Shown here one piece after another: positions 36,346-45,353 of a DNA stretch of 64,000 nt. A model generated the notes under the pieces. The model searched no databases, was not told the origin of the DNA, and saw nothing but the letters and a program-made list of their open reading frames with translations. This stretch comes from Pseudomonadales bacterium (GTDB lineage Bacteria > Pseudomonadota > Gammaproteobacteria > Pseudomonadales > Ketobacteraceae): NCBI GenBank assembly GCA_020062665.1, contig JAGUVW010000010.1, positions 19,995 through 83,994 on the forward strand, in the 5' to 3' direction. Made by a program: the position numbers and the translations under genes. Every line of letters begins with the position of its first letter. The stretch's first letter is position 1.

Positions 36346-37407
36346 ATGAATTTTGGTGTGCATTTTCAGATAGGTTGCAGTTCGAGTCAGTCACCGGCCC
36401 AGCGTTATCGCGAGTCGCTGGAGCAGGCCATTCACGCGGAGTCATTGGGGTTCGAGTCCGTGTGGCCGGTGGAGCAGCATTTCAACCAGCGCGTGTCGGT
36501 GATGCCGGCGCCCATGCTGTTCCTGGCGGCACTGGCGGCCAGAACATCGCGCATCCGATTGGGTACCGCAATCACCATTCTGCCCTTCAATCATCCCGTG
36601 CGGGTGGCCGAGGAACTGGCGACGCTGGATGTGCTCAGCGGCGGCCGGGTGGAGTTCGGTTTTGGCCGTGGTGCTGTGCCGGCGCACTTCGAACGTTTTG
36701 GTGTGCCGATGGCGGAAAGTCGTGAGCGCATGCTGGAATCACTGAGTATTGTCGAAGGCCTGATTGCGCAGTCGCAATGGAGCTATGCCGGCAACTATTT
36801 CCAGCTCGACGCTGTGACGCTCACGCCCCGCCCCCTGCAGCAACCGTTCCCGACCCCGCGCGCCGCCGCCAACAGTCTGGAAACCTTCGAGCTGATGGGG
36901 CAGCTGGGCTATCCCATCTTCGCTGCGTCGCACATCAATCCGTTTCCGCGTCTGCCCCAGATGATTGCCGCCTACCGCACGGAGTTTGCCCGCGCCAACC
37001 ATCCGGCGGAAAAATCCTGCAGTGTTGATCTGCTGTGTCCGGTGTTCGTGGGTGAATCGCTGGCGTGTGTCGAAGCCAGCGTCAGCGACAGCCTGGATAA
37101 CTTCAAGCAGATAGCTCTCGATGAAGTGGCGCCTCTGCTGAACGATCTGTCCATCAGCAGCCTGCGCGAGCGGGTGGCCTATCTGCAGGGCATGTGTTTC
37201 GAACAGGTCAATCGAGACATGGGCATTTTCGGCGATGCGCCCACCTGTGTCGCGCGCATCCAGGCATTGCGCGCGCAGTTCGATATCGACCGCCTCATCT
37301 GCTGGTTCGATCCCGGCGGACTGGTGCCCCACGCCAAGGTGATGCAGTCGATGGCGCTGTTTGCCAGGGACGTGATGCCGCATTTCGCGGATACTGCAGC
37401 ACTCTGA
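36346..37407 (+). CDS. LLM-class flavin-dependent oxidoreductase
   Basis: 353-residue bacterial luciferase-like monooxygenase. Start ATG 36346 (MNFGVHFQIGCSSSQSPAQRY). Conserved segments seen: ESVWPVEQHF, RIRLGTAITILPFNHPVRVAEELATLD and GRVEFGFGRG. It should use reduced FMN supplied by a partner reductase that is not in view. Substrate unknown. The MAPEG gene follows after 21 bases and may be in the same transcript. Confidence 0.88.
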   Translation: MNFGVHFQIGCSSSQSPAQRYRESLEQAIHAESLGFESVWPVEQHFNQRVSVMPAPMLFLAALAARTSRIRLGTAITILPFNHPVRVAEELATLDVLSGGRVEFGFGRGAVPAHFERFGVPMAESRERMLESLSIVEGLIAQSQWSYAGNYFQLDAVTLTPRPLQQPFPTPRAAANSLETFELMGQLGYPIFAASHINPFPRLPQMIAAYRTEFARANHPAEKSCSVDLLCPVFVGESLACVEASVSDSLDNFKQIALDEVAPLLNDLSISSLRERVAYLQGMCFEQVNRDMGIFGDAPTCVARIQALRAQFDIDRLICWFDPGGLVPHAKVMQSMALFARDVMPHFADTAAL

Positions 37408-37428
37408 CCGCCATTCTGGAGCATGCTT

Positions 37429-37863
37429 ATGACAATGGAACAGCAGATTCTCGCCCCGGTGATTGCGCTGGTGGCATGGTCAATGGTGATGTGGATCTGG
37501 ATGTACGCGACGCGGCTTCCCGCCATGCGTGCCGCCAGGATGATTCCCGATCCCAACGCGCCTGCCGGCGAGCAGATGGCGCAGTTGCCACCCCAGGTGC
37601 GCTGGAAGGCCGACAACTACAATCACCTGATGGAGCAGCCCACCATTTTCTACGCGCTGGCGATTGCGCTGGCGGTGCTGGATGAAGGTAGCGGCGTCAA
37701 TCTGCAGCTGGCCTGGGCCTATGTGATCTTCCGCGTGATACATAGCCTGGTGCAGGCGCTGACCAACAAGATCGAAATCCGCTTTGTGCTGTTTGTGCTC
37801 TCCAATGTTCCGCTGTTCGCGCTGACCTACAACGCCGGCCTGGTTGTGCTGCGCGGGATGTAG
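37429..37863 (+). CDS. MAPEG family membrane protein
   Basis: 144 residues with about four membrane helices. Start ATG 37429 chosen because CTGGAG lies 7 bases upstream (ATG 37423 is too close). The segment RWKADNYNHLMEQPTIFYALAIAL and the NKIEIRFVLFVLSNVPLF region are typical of microbial MAPEG proteins (eicosanoid and glutathione metabolism superfamily). Role unknown, perhaps detoxification. Confidence 0.8.
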   Translation: MTMEQQILAPVIALVAWSMVMWIWMYATRLPAMRAARMIPDPNAPAGEQMAQLPPQVRWKADNYNHLMEQPTIFYALAIALAVLDEGSGVNLQLAWAYVIFRVIHSLVQALTNKIEIRFVLFVLSNVPLFALTYNAGLVVLRGM

Positions 37864-37871
37864 TTCAGGCA

Positions 37872-37891
37872 ATCCCCCGGAACCGGGGGAT
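37872..37891 (+). terminator. Possible terminator hairpin after MAPEG gene
   Basis: ATCCCCCGG-AA-CCGGGGGAT, a strong perfect stem directly after the stop codon, but without a T-run. Confidence 0.45.
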
Positions 37892-37986
37892 CTATCCGGT
37901 GGCTGCCGTCCGCGCAGCCTCGAATCTTACTCTGATGGCGACGCTTCAACGTCGAACTTTCCAAACAGCCATCAGAGGATGTCACC

Positions 37987-38403
37987 ATGAATACCATTAT
38001 CCCCCGCAAACTGCTTGTCACTGCCGTTGTCATTGCCTGTGCGCCGCTGGCGCTGCCGGCCTTGGCGGATCATCGCTGCGCCGACGTGAATCTGCAGGTC
38101 ACCAATCAATATCGCGATCCGGTCACCAACGCGCTGGTGGACATCAAGGTCGTGGACTTCGATTACTGGGACAAGGAAGACAACAAGTGGCGCGAGGAAT
38201 CCACCGACAACAAGATCATCGATCCGAACCAGACCGGTGTGTGGAACAAGGGCCTGGAATACATCGGCGGTGAAAGCGGTGTGAAGGTACGCGCCCACTA
38301 CAAATACCGTCAGGCCGGCGGCAAGTGGAGCGCCACCCATACGGCGCTGTCGAGCATGTTCAAGTGCGTCGACGGCATGAATGTGGCGATTGTGGTGAAT
38401 TGA
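37987..38403 (+). CDS. Secreted protein of unknown function
   Basis: 138 residues with a clear signal peptide (MNTIIPRKLLVTAVVIACAP, cleaved after LPALA-DH). The mature part is about 110 residues with two cysteines (CADVNLQV near 33, FKCVDGMNV near the end) that could form a disulfide, and a beta-rich pattern. I do not recognise the family. Good RBS (AGAGGATG). Single gene. Confidence 0.6.
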   Translation: MNTIIPRKLLVTAVVIACAPLALPALADHRCADVNLQVTNQYRDPVTNALVDIKVVDFDYWDKEDNKWREESTDNKIIDPNQTGVWNKGLEYIGGESGVKVRAHYKYRQAGGKWSATHTALSSMFKCVDGMNVAIVVN

Positions 38404-38421
38404 TCCGGCAGGGCCGGATCA
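38401..38421. terminator. Perfect hairpin between convergent genes
   Basis: TGATCCGGC-AGG-GCCGGATCA, a 9-bp perfect stem starting at the stop codon of the secreted-protein gene. No T-run; plausible barrier between the two convergent genes. Confidence 0.4.
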
Positions 38422-38455
38422 GCGCAGGGGCAGGTGTTTGGCGCGGGGTGGTTCG

Positions 38456-38656
38456 TCAGGCCTTGACGTTGATCACCTGCCCGGCGACGCCACCGCTGCT
38501 GGACAGGGTGGGCAGCACTGGCAGGGCTTGCAGCAGTTGCAGCGCGCCTTCGGCCTGCAGATCGATGGCTTTTTTCAGCACGGCGATCTCGGCGGTCTGC
38601 TGCAGTTTGGCGCTGGACATGTGGGTGGCCAGGCCGGCGATGGTGGAGGTTTCCAT
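38456..38656 (-). CDS. YjfB family protein (putative motility protein)
   Basis: 66 residues from ATG 38656 (METSTIAGLATHMSSAKLQQ). The pattern of small residues followed by AEIAVLKKAIDLQAEGALQLLQALP matches the short YjfB family, often encoded near flagellar genes. No flagellar gene is nearby, so it is an orphan here. Function unknown. Confidence 0.65.
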   Translation of the reverse strand: METSTIAGLATHMSSAKLQQTAEIAVLKKAIDLQAEGALQLLQALPVLPTLSSSGGVAGQVINVKA

Positions 38657-38767
38657 GAAAAGCCTCGAAACGGGGAGCGATGGCGTCCATAGGTTATCGG
38701 CCGGATCGCCGCCCGCTTGAGCCTGCCGTGCACCCTCCACCGCGCAGCACCCGTTCCCCCAGTGCAA

Positions 38768-39196
38768 TCAGCGGCTTGCGTTCTGCAGCAGTTGCTGGCG
38801 CCGGTGCAGGGCGCCGTTCATCTGGTCGGTGAGGCGACGCCATTCCTGCAGCAGGGGTTCGGATTGCGCAATATCGGGCGCGCGCAGCAGGCGGACGCGG
38901 ATGCGGGCCACCAGATCCTGGAACAGCGGATCGCGCTCGGTCAGTGCGGGCATCGTGGCCAGGGCCGGCTGGGCGGCGCTGATGTCGGCGAGCAGGGGAT
39001 CGGCGGGATCGAGCAGGCCGATCAGGGTGCGGGCGTGGGTCAGGTACTGCTGTTCGAGCGTCTTGGCGTCGTCGCTGACCTGCTGCGCGATGGTAGCCTG
39101 GGCGGCTTGCAGGCGGGAACGGTCGGCGTGCCAGGCCATCCAGGTGAGGCTGGCCAGCAGTGCGGTGGCAACGGCGAGCAGCATCACATGCCTCAT
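38768..39196 (-). CDS. Membrane-anchored protein of the LemA/TPM operon
   Basis: 142 residues: one N-terminal membrane helix (MRHVMLLAVATALLASLTWM) and a helical, Gln/Leu/Arg-rich periplasmic part. No family recognised. Its start overlaps the lemA stop by four bases (ATGA), so it is translationally coupled and probably works with LemA and the TPM protein. Confidence 0.6.
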   Translation of the reverse strand: MRHVMLLAVATALLASLTWMAWHADRSRLQAAQATIAQQVSDDAKTLEQQYLTHARTLIGLLDPADPLLADISAAQPALATMPALTERDPLFQDLVARIRVRLLRAPDIAQSEPLLQEWRRLTDQMNGALHRRQQLLQNASR

Positions 39197-39747
39197 GACA
39201 GCATCACCTGCACAGCGTGCGCGGTTTCGTCCTGCGCGTTGAAGAATTCAGCGGCAGCGAAATGCCCTGCCCAGGCGATCACCATGGCCGGGAACTGGGA
39301 GCGCCCGGTTTCATAGCGGCTCACGCATTCGTTGTAAGCGTTGCGCCGGGTGGCGATGCGGTTCTCGGTTTCGATCAGTTCCTGTTGCAGCGACTGGAAT
39401 TGCTGGTCGGCTTTCAGCTCGGGATAGCGTTCCACCAGCAGCAGGATGCTGGCGAGCAGCGCAGAATCCTGGGGCGTCGCCAGATTGGCATCGTGCACGT
39501 TGATGCCGTTGCTGCCGGCACGGGCGCGCACGGTTGCCAGCAGGGTGTCGCCTTCGTGCCGGGCATAGGCTTTCACTACATTCACCAGATTGCCGATCAG
39601 GTCGTAACGGCGCTGCAGCTCCACATCCACATGCGCCCAGGTCTGCGCCACCGTATTGCGCAGTGCCACCAGATGGTTGAAGGCAAGGAAATACCACAGG
39701 TAAAACCCGAGCCACAGAATCACGGAAATACCAGTGAGGATCATCAT
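39193..39747 (-). CDS. LemA family protein
   Basis: 184 residues from ATG 39747. N-terminal membrane helix (ILTGISVILWLGFYLWYFLA), then the LemA pattern VALRNTVAQTWAHVDVELQRRYDLIGNLVNVVKAYA and a helical hairpin. LemA proteins are envelope proteins often paired with TPM/YgcG proteins. The start codon overlaps the stop of the upstream TPM gene (TGATG). Confidence 0.88.
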   Translation of the reverse strand: MMILTGISVILWLGFYLWYFLAFNHLVALRNTVAQTWAHVDVELQRRYDLIGNLVNVVKAYARHEGDTLLATVRARAGSNGINVHDANLATPQDSALLASILLLVERYPELKADQQFQSLQQELIETENRIATRRNAYNECVSRYETGRSQFPAMVIAWAGHFAAAEFFNAQDETAHAVQVMLS

Positions 39748-40964
39748 CACCAGCTCCGCGAGGCGCCACCGCCTCCGCTGCGACCCCCGCCAGAGGAACC
39801 GCCACCACCCGATCGGCCGGAACCGGAGGAGTCGGACAGGCGTGGCGTGTTCTCGACCCGCGTGGTTTTGTGCTTGCAAGACTGGCAGTTGCCGTCGATC
39901 TGCACCCGGCCACCGTGGGAACGGGTGGCGGCCACCAGCGTCATGCGGATTTCGCGGAACGTGTGTGCCTTGCACTTCGGGCACTCCTTGTAGGATGAAA
40001 ACAGCGCCACATAACGCTCGGTGTCCGTCTTGAGGCAGGCCGGGCAATACCACACATCGTAATCCACCGAACCGAGCCGCTCCTCCAGACGTTGCACCTG
40101 CGTCAGATGTTTGTCGTCCTCTGCTTCGCCCAGCAGTTGCAGCGGGCCGCTGCAGAATTCACAGGCGCGGGGCCGGTAACGGCGGAACAGACGACCATTG
40201 AGCAGCAGCGACCACACCAGCGCGCCGCCACCTACGACGAGTTGGGGAAGCGGCAGCGGATCGTAAGCTCCCAGAGCGACATAGGCAAAGCCTGCCAGGC
40301 AGATCACTCCCAGCGCGAGCACACCTGCCAGATACATCAGCAGCGGCGGGAAATGCTTTTTGCGTCGCACAACGAAATACAGCGCGAACAGAGCAATGCC
40401 CAGTCCGGTGGCGCCGTACAGCACATTCTTCAGATCATCCAGCCGGGTGCGGGTATAGCGGGGCGCCGAATCCGCAACGCCCTGCGCGGCCTCGGGGTTG
40501 CCCAGCAGAACCTGCGCAATGGCCTCGGTGCCAGAAAGAATGCCCGCCTCCATATCATTGTTGCGGAAATGCGGAATCACATAGGTGTCGAGCATGCGCC
40601 CCGCCAGATCGTCGGACAGTAGCCTCTCCAGCCCATACCCCACCTCAATACGGGTACGCCGCTCGTTCGGCGCCACCAGGAACAGCACCCCGTTGTTGCG
40701 GTCGCGATCACCGATACCGATCTGGTTGAACATCTGCGTGGCGAATGAATCCACGTCCTGGCCGTTGAGGGACGGCACCGTGATCACCATGACTTCGGCG
40801 GACGTCTGCTGCCTGACCTGCTCCAGCAGGTTTTCAAGGCGGGCGCGATTATCGGCGCTCAGCACATCGGCACTGTCCCGCACCCAGCCGGTGCGGGCAG
40901 GCTCCCCATACACCGGGTTCAGGGACAGCAACACAATCAGTAAAACCAGCAGATTCCGTAGCAT
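39747..40964 (-). CDS. TPM domain (YgcG-like) membrane protein
   Basis: 405 residues: signal peptide (MLRNLLVLLIVLLSLNPVYG), a TPM domain (about 25-160: VRDSADVLSADNRARLENLLE, NNGVLFLVAPNERRTRIEVGYGLE), membrane helices near 185-250, a region with several paired cysteines (CEFC, CPAC, CPKC, CQSC) that may bind zinc, and a Gly/Ser-rich C-terminus. First gene of a three-gene coupled operon with lemA. Likely an envelope-maintenance role; no enzymatic function proven from sequence. Confidence 0.85.
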   Translation of the reverse strand: MLRNLLVLLIVLLSLNPVYGEPARTGWVRDSADVLSADNRARLENLLEQVRQQTSAEVMVITVPSLNGQDVDSFATQMFNQIGIGDRDRNNGVLFLVAPNERRTRIEVGYGLERLLSDDLAGRMLDTYVIPHFRNNDMEAGILSGTEAIAQVLLGNPEAAQGVADSAPRYTRTRLDDLKNVLYGATGLGIALFALYFVVRRKKHFPPLLMYLAGVLALGVICLAGFAYVALGAYDPLPLPQLVVGGGALVWSLLLNGRLFRRYRPRACEFCSGPLQLLGEAEDDKHLTQVQRLEERLGSVDYDVWYCPACLKTDTERYVALFSSYKECPKCKAHTFREIRMTLVAATRSHGGRVQIDGNCQSCKHKTTRVENTPRLSDSSGSGRSGGGGSSGGGRSGGGGASRSW

Positions 40965-41182
40965 GAGAGATTCCAGGACAAAGCAGATTCAGCACATGGA
41001 AGTCATAGTGCCATGACTGCGGCGAACTGTAGCAAAAACCAGCAACGTTGCCTGTGATTTAATACCGCTGCCAGCGCGCCCCGGATGTTGGCCGTTGACC
41101 CTGCCCAAATCCGGATGAGTGTGCTAATACTGAGCTATCTGCAAGGTATTCCGCATAAAACCGACCGCCGGGAGTCAAGGCA

Positions 41183-42922
41183 ATGAACAAGATCAAGGTG
41201 AAAAGTCCACTGGTGATTCTGCACGGTGATGAAATGGCGCAAGTGTCGTTTGCGCGGGTGCTGGATCAGTTCGTGAAAAACTATCTGGACATTCCCCTGG
41301 TGGAAGTGGATCTGTCCGCCGAAAACCGCCTGCGCACCAACGGCAAAGTGGTGAAGGAATCCATCGAGGTGCTGAAAAAATACGGCGTCGGCATCAAGAA
41401 CGCGGGCATGACCGTGAACAAGGCCCAGCTGGAAGAACTGCTGGCGAAAATGCCGGAGGTGGATCGCAGCAAACTGGCCGGGCTTGCCACCAAATCCCCC
41501 AACGGCGCCATCCGCGCCGGTATTGGCGGCAACATCACCCGCGAAGACATTCCCTTTCGCAACCTGAAGCGCATCACGCCCCACTGGATCGGCCGCGACA
41601 TCGAAGTCGACACCATGGACACCGGTGGCAACAAGCACAGCTTCAATGCGATATCCCGACACACCGGCATCATCAAGGTGGTGTTCGTGGGTGCCAGCGG
41701 CAATCCGGTGGAACTGCACCGGCGCAAGATCAACAAGGGCGATCCCTGGTTGCTGGCGTCCAACGACATCGAGCAGGTAAAGCACTGGGCGCACAATTTC
41801 TTCCAGCGCGCGATCCGTGAAAAACGCGACGCCTATCTGGGCTTGAAGGACACCGTGATTCCCGGCTACGAAGGCGTGATGCGCGATGCCATCGAAACCA
41901 TTTTCAAGAATGACTACAAAGCAGAATTCGAGCGCGTTGGCATCAAATATTTCTACGAACTGATCGACGCCCAGGCCGCCCGCATCGTCGCCACACCACC
42001 GGAACGCGCGCTGTGGGGCGTGCCGGAAAACACCACCGGCCGCAAGCTTTACAAGCTGGTGAACGCGCTGAAAAAGTGGGGCATTCCCGAACGCCATTAC
42101 TCCGTGTCCATCTCGCGCATGAGCGCCGGCGGCGGCGACCAGTACGGCAGCTTCAACATGCCGGTGGAAGAAGACGGCATCGTCAAGATCATTCTCGACG
42201 GCGAAGAAACCTGCGCCCGCGACGTGCGCAAAGGCGATCCCATCATCTTCATGACCAACGATCGTCAGGCCATCAAGGACTGGGTGGGCCAGGTATTCCG
42301 CGACGCGGCCAAGAACGACAAGGAAATCTATTTCGGCCTCAAGCGCGAGTACATGGAATACGACGATGTGTTCAGCGACGTGATCAAGGAAGTGCGCCAG
42401 GACGTGGTGAAAGACAATCTGCAGCCGCCGTCGTTCATGATCATGCGGCCATCCAGCCAGCTGAAAAAAATGATCACCGATCCGCCGCGCAACGCGCTGT
42501 ATCCCACGCTCAACCTGGACGGCGATATTTTCTCGGATATTTCGGCGGCACTCGGCGGCAGCCTGGCCACCGCCAGCTCCATCATCGAAAGCCAGGACGG
42601 CACCATGCTGTACGAAGCGCCCCATGGCACCGCCCACGATCTGTTCGTGAAATATCAGGCGTCCGGCGGCAAGGAAGCGTATTTCAATTCATCGGCGCTG
42701 CTGTACGCCGTGGCCAACGCGCTGGAAACCCTGGCCGGCCGCGAGCAGAACGCGGAGCTGAAGACCTACGCGGAAAAACTCAAGGCAGCGCTGATCGCGA
42801 CAGTGGATCAGGGCATCATCACGGCAGATCTGAAGGGCAAGACCTACAATCCGGCCGGTGAAAAGCTGGTGGATATGTATGGCTTTCTGGATGCGATCGA
42901 AACGAATCTGAAAGCGCTGTGA
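41183..42922 (+). CDS. icd: NADP-type isocitrate dehydrogenase, enlarged variant with internal duplication
   Basis: 579 residues, longer than the ~415-residue dimeric enzymes and shorter than the ~740-residue monomeric ones. The N-terminal part (HGDEMAQVSF, AENR, KSPNGAIRAGIGGNITRED) and the C-terminal part (EAPHGTAHDLFVKYQ, SSALLYAVANALETLAG) match the eukaryote-like type II ICDH/IMDH fold. Between them, residues about 145-250 and 313-413 are similar to each other (DPWLLASNDIEQVKHW versus DPIIFMTNDRQAIKDW), so the small domain looks duplicated. Probably oxidises isocitrate to 2-oxoglutarate; cofactor unproven. RBS GGGAG. Single gene. Confidence 0.8.
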   Translation: MNKIKVKSPLVILHGDEMAQVSFARVLDQFVKNYLDIPLVEVDLSAENRLRTNGKVVKESIEVLKKYGVGIKNAGMTVNKAQLEELLAKMPEVDRSKLAGLATKSPNGAIRAGIGGNITREDIPFRNLKRITPHWIGRDIEVDTMDTGGNKHSFNAISRHTGIIKVVFVGASGNPVELHRRKINKGDPWLLASNDIEQVKHWAHNFFQRAIREKRDAYLGLKDTVIPGYEGVMRDAIETIFKNDYKAEFERVGIKYFYELIDAQAARIVATPPERALWGVPENTTGRKLYKLVNALKKWGIPERHYSVSISRMSAGGGDQYGSFNMPVEEDGIVKIILDGEETCARDVRKGDPIIFMTNDRQAIKDWVGQVFRDAAKNDKEIYFGLKREYMEYDDVFSDVIKEVRQDVVKDNLQPPSFMIMRPSSQLKKMITDPPRNALYPTLNLDGDIFSDISAALGGSLATASSIIESQDGTMLYEAPHGTAHDLFVKYQASGGKEAYFNSSALLYAVANALETLAGREQNAELKTYAEKLKAALIATVDQGIITADLKGKTYNPAGEKLVDMYGFLDAIETNLKAL

Positions 42923-42983
42923 ATGGTAAAACGGGGTTGGATTTGATTCCAGAAAAAGGGACTTGATTCGGCTTGTCGCCAGG

Positions 42984-43007
42984 AACCCGCCAGGTCTGGA
43001 GCGGGTT
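42984..43007. terminator. Possible bidirectional terminator between icd and lipoprotein gene
   Basis: AACCCGC (42984-42990), 10-base loop, GCGGGTT (43001-43007), then TCT; lies between the convergent icd and lipoprotein genes. Confidence 0.5.
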
Positions 43008-43026
43008 TCTGCGCAGACAGGCTGCG

Positions 43027-44133
43027 TCAGTTGGAAATTGCACCTAAAGCAATGCTGTGTAGCGTGTACGTCGCAAAAGATTGGTTCGGGGAACGGCCAA
43101 CAATCCCGGCAACAACCTGATTGGCGTTGCTGACAGAGTTATAGGAGTAAGGCAGATTGGTGATTTCATAAGTCTTCACACCTTCTGCAACCACCATTGA
43201 CGATTCGGGCTGACTGGAGTTATAGCCAATACCCACGATCTCGACATTGTCCGGATTCTCGATAATCCAGTTCACCGCTCTGAAAGTTGCCAGGAACAGG
43301 AATACCCGGCCGGTAACACCTGCCAGCGACACTGTCACATCGTTATGCAGGTTGCCGGACTCGTATCCTCCCAGGTACACCACGTTCACATCATTGGGGA
43401 AACCAATGCCTATCAGCTGCGCCAGTTGCGACGCGCTGTATTCGGCGTTATCCGAAAACGACACGTTGAAGCCGGTGGTATGCCAGTTGTTGCTGTATTC
43501 AATGCGAATATCGTGTAGGCCTTTGGCAAACGTGTGGCGGATGGTTCGAGAGTCATTTGACCAGGTTGCAACACTCAAACCGTCAATTGTCAGGGCCACA
43601 TCCGACCAGGACACGTCAAAGTTCAGGTCGATGTCCTTGGAATCATCAAAGACTTCAAGGGTGCCTGTCCACACCGCGCTGAAATCCTCGGATCTGATGC
43701 CATGGAAATCGCTATAAATGTAATGTATTGCCGGCGACGCAACTTCGGCACTGGTAACGCTGATACCCTTGTTGAAATATTCGGCATGGAACGAACCAAC
43801 TTCATAGCCGGCCGATTTTGAAAACAGGGCTTGCACGGTTTTATTGCCGCTGTATGCGCTGATGGAGACCGAGCAGGTCGGCTGCGTCAGATCCGCTTCC
43901 AGACAAGGCCCCGTCCAACGCTCAAAACGGTATCCGTTTGCTGTGTCTGGCGTTGCGGTCAATACTTCGGTAACGGCCGTAGTGCTGTTGTGAGAGACAG
44001 TGCAGGCGCTACCGCAGTCGATCGTTCCCGATTCCGAGGCGACCGAGCCTCCTCCCGAGTTGACGACTTTCAAGTTGCACGCACACAAGACAACAGTGGC
44101 AAGCGTAACCGCTGCCGGTTTGATAAAACGCAT
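43027..44133 (-). CDS. Lipoprotein with InlB/PA14-like features, unknown function
   Basis: 368 residues. Start ATG 44133 (MRFIKPAAVTLATVVLCACN) has GGGG 7 bases upstream; ATG 44139 is the alternative. Lipobox LCAC. Next comes a segment with three cysteines (TIDCGSACTV, GPCLEADLTQPTC) and the pattern GYRFERWTGPC, as in Listeria-Bacteroides-type surface repeats. A beta-rich region (about 110-240: FHAEYFNKGI, AVWTGTLEVFDDSKDIDLNF) resembles PA14-type carbohydrate-binding domains. The N-terminus is similar to that of the lipoprotein at 60291-61079. Confidence 0.6.
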   Translation of the reverse strand: MRFIKPAAVTLATVVLCACNLKVVNSGGGSVASESGTIDCGSACTVSHNSTTAVTEVLTATPDTANGYRFERWTGPCLEADLTQPTCSVSISAYSGNKTVQALFSKSAGYEVGSFHAEYFNKGISVTSAEVASPAIHYIYSDFHGIRSEDFSAVWTGTLEVFDDSKDIDLNFDVSWSDVALTIDGLSVATWSNDSRTIRHTFAKGLHDIRIEYSNNWHTTGFNVSFSDNAEYSASQLAQLIGIGFPNDVNVVYLGGYESGNLHNDVTVSLAGVTGRVFLFLATFRAVNWIIENPDNVEIVGIGYNSSQPESSMVVAEGVKTYEITNLPYSYNSVSNANQVVAGIVGRSPNQSFATYTLHSIALGAISN

Positions 44134-44282
44134 TGGCATACCCCATCGCTGAACTAAGATAATGACTTTATTGTTGTTTATGGATGGCCAGAGTGGCCCA
44201 CCAAAAGCATCCGGATCGGGAAGCCGACTCCGGATGGCTAATTAATATACTATGTTGACGATTCGTTGGCACTAGTGGATAT

Positions 44283-45351
44283 GGTTCAAAGCTACAGGAG
44301 CGGCGCCATGCCCTGGTGGAACTGGATCGCACCCTGACCGGTGCCGAGCAGCAACGGTTGGAGCAGGATCTGATCACCCAGCGCCTCACCGCGCTGCGCT
44401 TGAACCAGCTGAACCAGTGGCTGCAACAGGCGGACTTTACCCAACCCTGTCTGCTGCAAGAGACATCCGAAGACAGCGCCCCTGAACAGCAACGTTACGT
44501 GCAGGCCCAGCTATTGGCGCAAAACTGTGCCGATCATCGGGCACAAGTGGCGGCACTCAACAGCCAGTTGCAAAGCCGCCATTGAAAAACTCGAATCCAC
44601 CCTGCCGCTGATTACCAAGCGGGCCACCGCGCTCAAAACCTTGCTCGACAAACAACTGGGGGCTGAACACGAATACCTGCAACTGGAACAACAGCGGATC
44701 GAAGCCGTGCAGAACCTCGCCGCCGAAAAAGCCCGCTACCAACAACTGCGTTCCGCCATACAGGAAAGCGAACAGCAACTGCTGGTGCTGAAAGCCCAGG
44801 CGCAGACCAAGGTGCTGGAACAACTTACCGGCACCCGCCGGGAAATCGCTGCTCTTATCGAAGAACTGAATAAAGCCCAGGATCTGAATGCCAAACAGAT
44901 TCTGTATTCGCCGGTGGATGGCACAGTGCAGCAATTGGCGGTCAACACCGTGGGTGGGGTAGTGGAACCAGCGCAAATACTGATGCTGGTGGTGCCCAGT
45001 GAAGAAAAACTGATAGTAGAAGCCATGCTGGAAAACAAGGATATTGGTTTTGTGCAGCAAGGACAGGATGCCGAGATCAAGATACACACCTTCCCCTTTA
45101 CCCGTTACGGCGTGATCGAGGCAGAAGTGCTGAACGTATCCAGCGACGCGATCGCCACCGAACAGCAGGGACTGATATACAAGGTTAAACTGTTAATGGA
45201 TAAATCCACCTTGTGGGTGGATGAACGGGAAGTGCAGTTGATTCCCGGTATGGCGGTGACGGCGGAAGTGAAGACAGGTAAACGGCGGTTAATTGAGTAT
45301 GTGATGGCGCCGTTGTTGCGGTATAAGCAGGAAAGTGTGAGGGAGCGATAG
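44283..45351 (+). pseudogene. Broken HlyD-type secretion adaptor (5' truncated, frameshifted)
   Basis: Remnant of a membrane-fusion protein of a type I secretion system. Homology begins abruptly near 44283 without the membrane helix (LVELDRTLTGAEQQRLEQDL), continues to about 44573, then shifts by one base into a second frame (KAAIEKLESTLPLITKR). This carries the rest of the coiled coil, the lipoyl domain (ILYSPVDGTVQQLAV) and the C-terminal beta domain to 45351. Two defects, a missing 5' third and a frameshift, support a pseudogene. No ABC transporter or TolC gene is adjacent. A lipoprotein gene starts 2 bases downstream. Confidence 0.8.
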
Positions 45352-45353
45352 GT

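Noticed and set aside
41135..42637. 500-codon antisense frame over isocitrate dehydrogenase
   Set aside because: Same shadow effect; sense gene has RBS and conserved motifs.
44316..44585. Separate small gene of 89 codons
   Set aside because: It is the upstream piece of the broken hlyD; homology continues in the next frame after a one-base shift.
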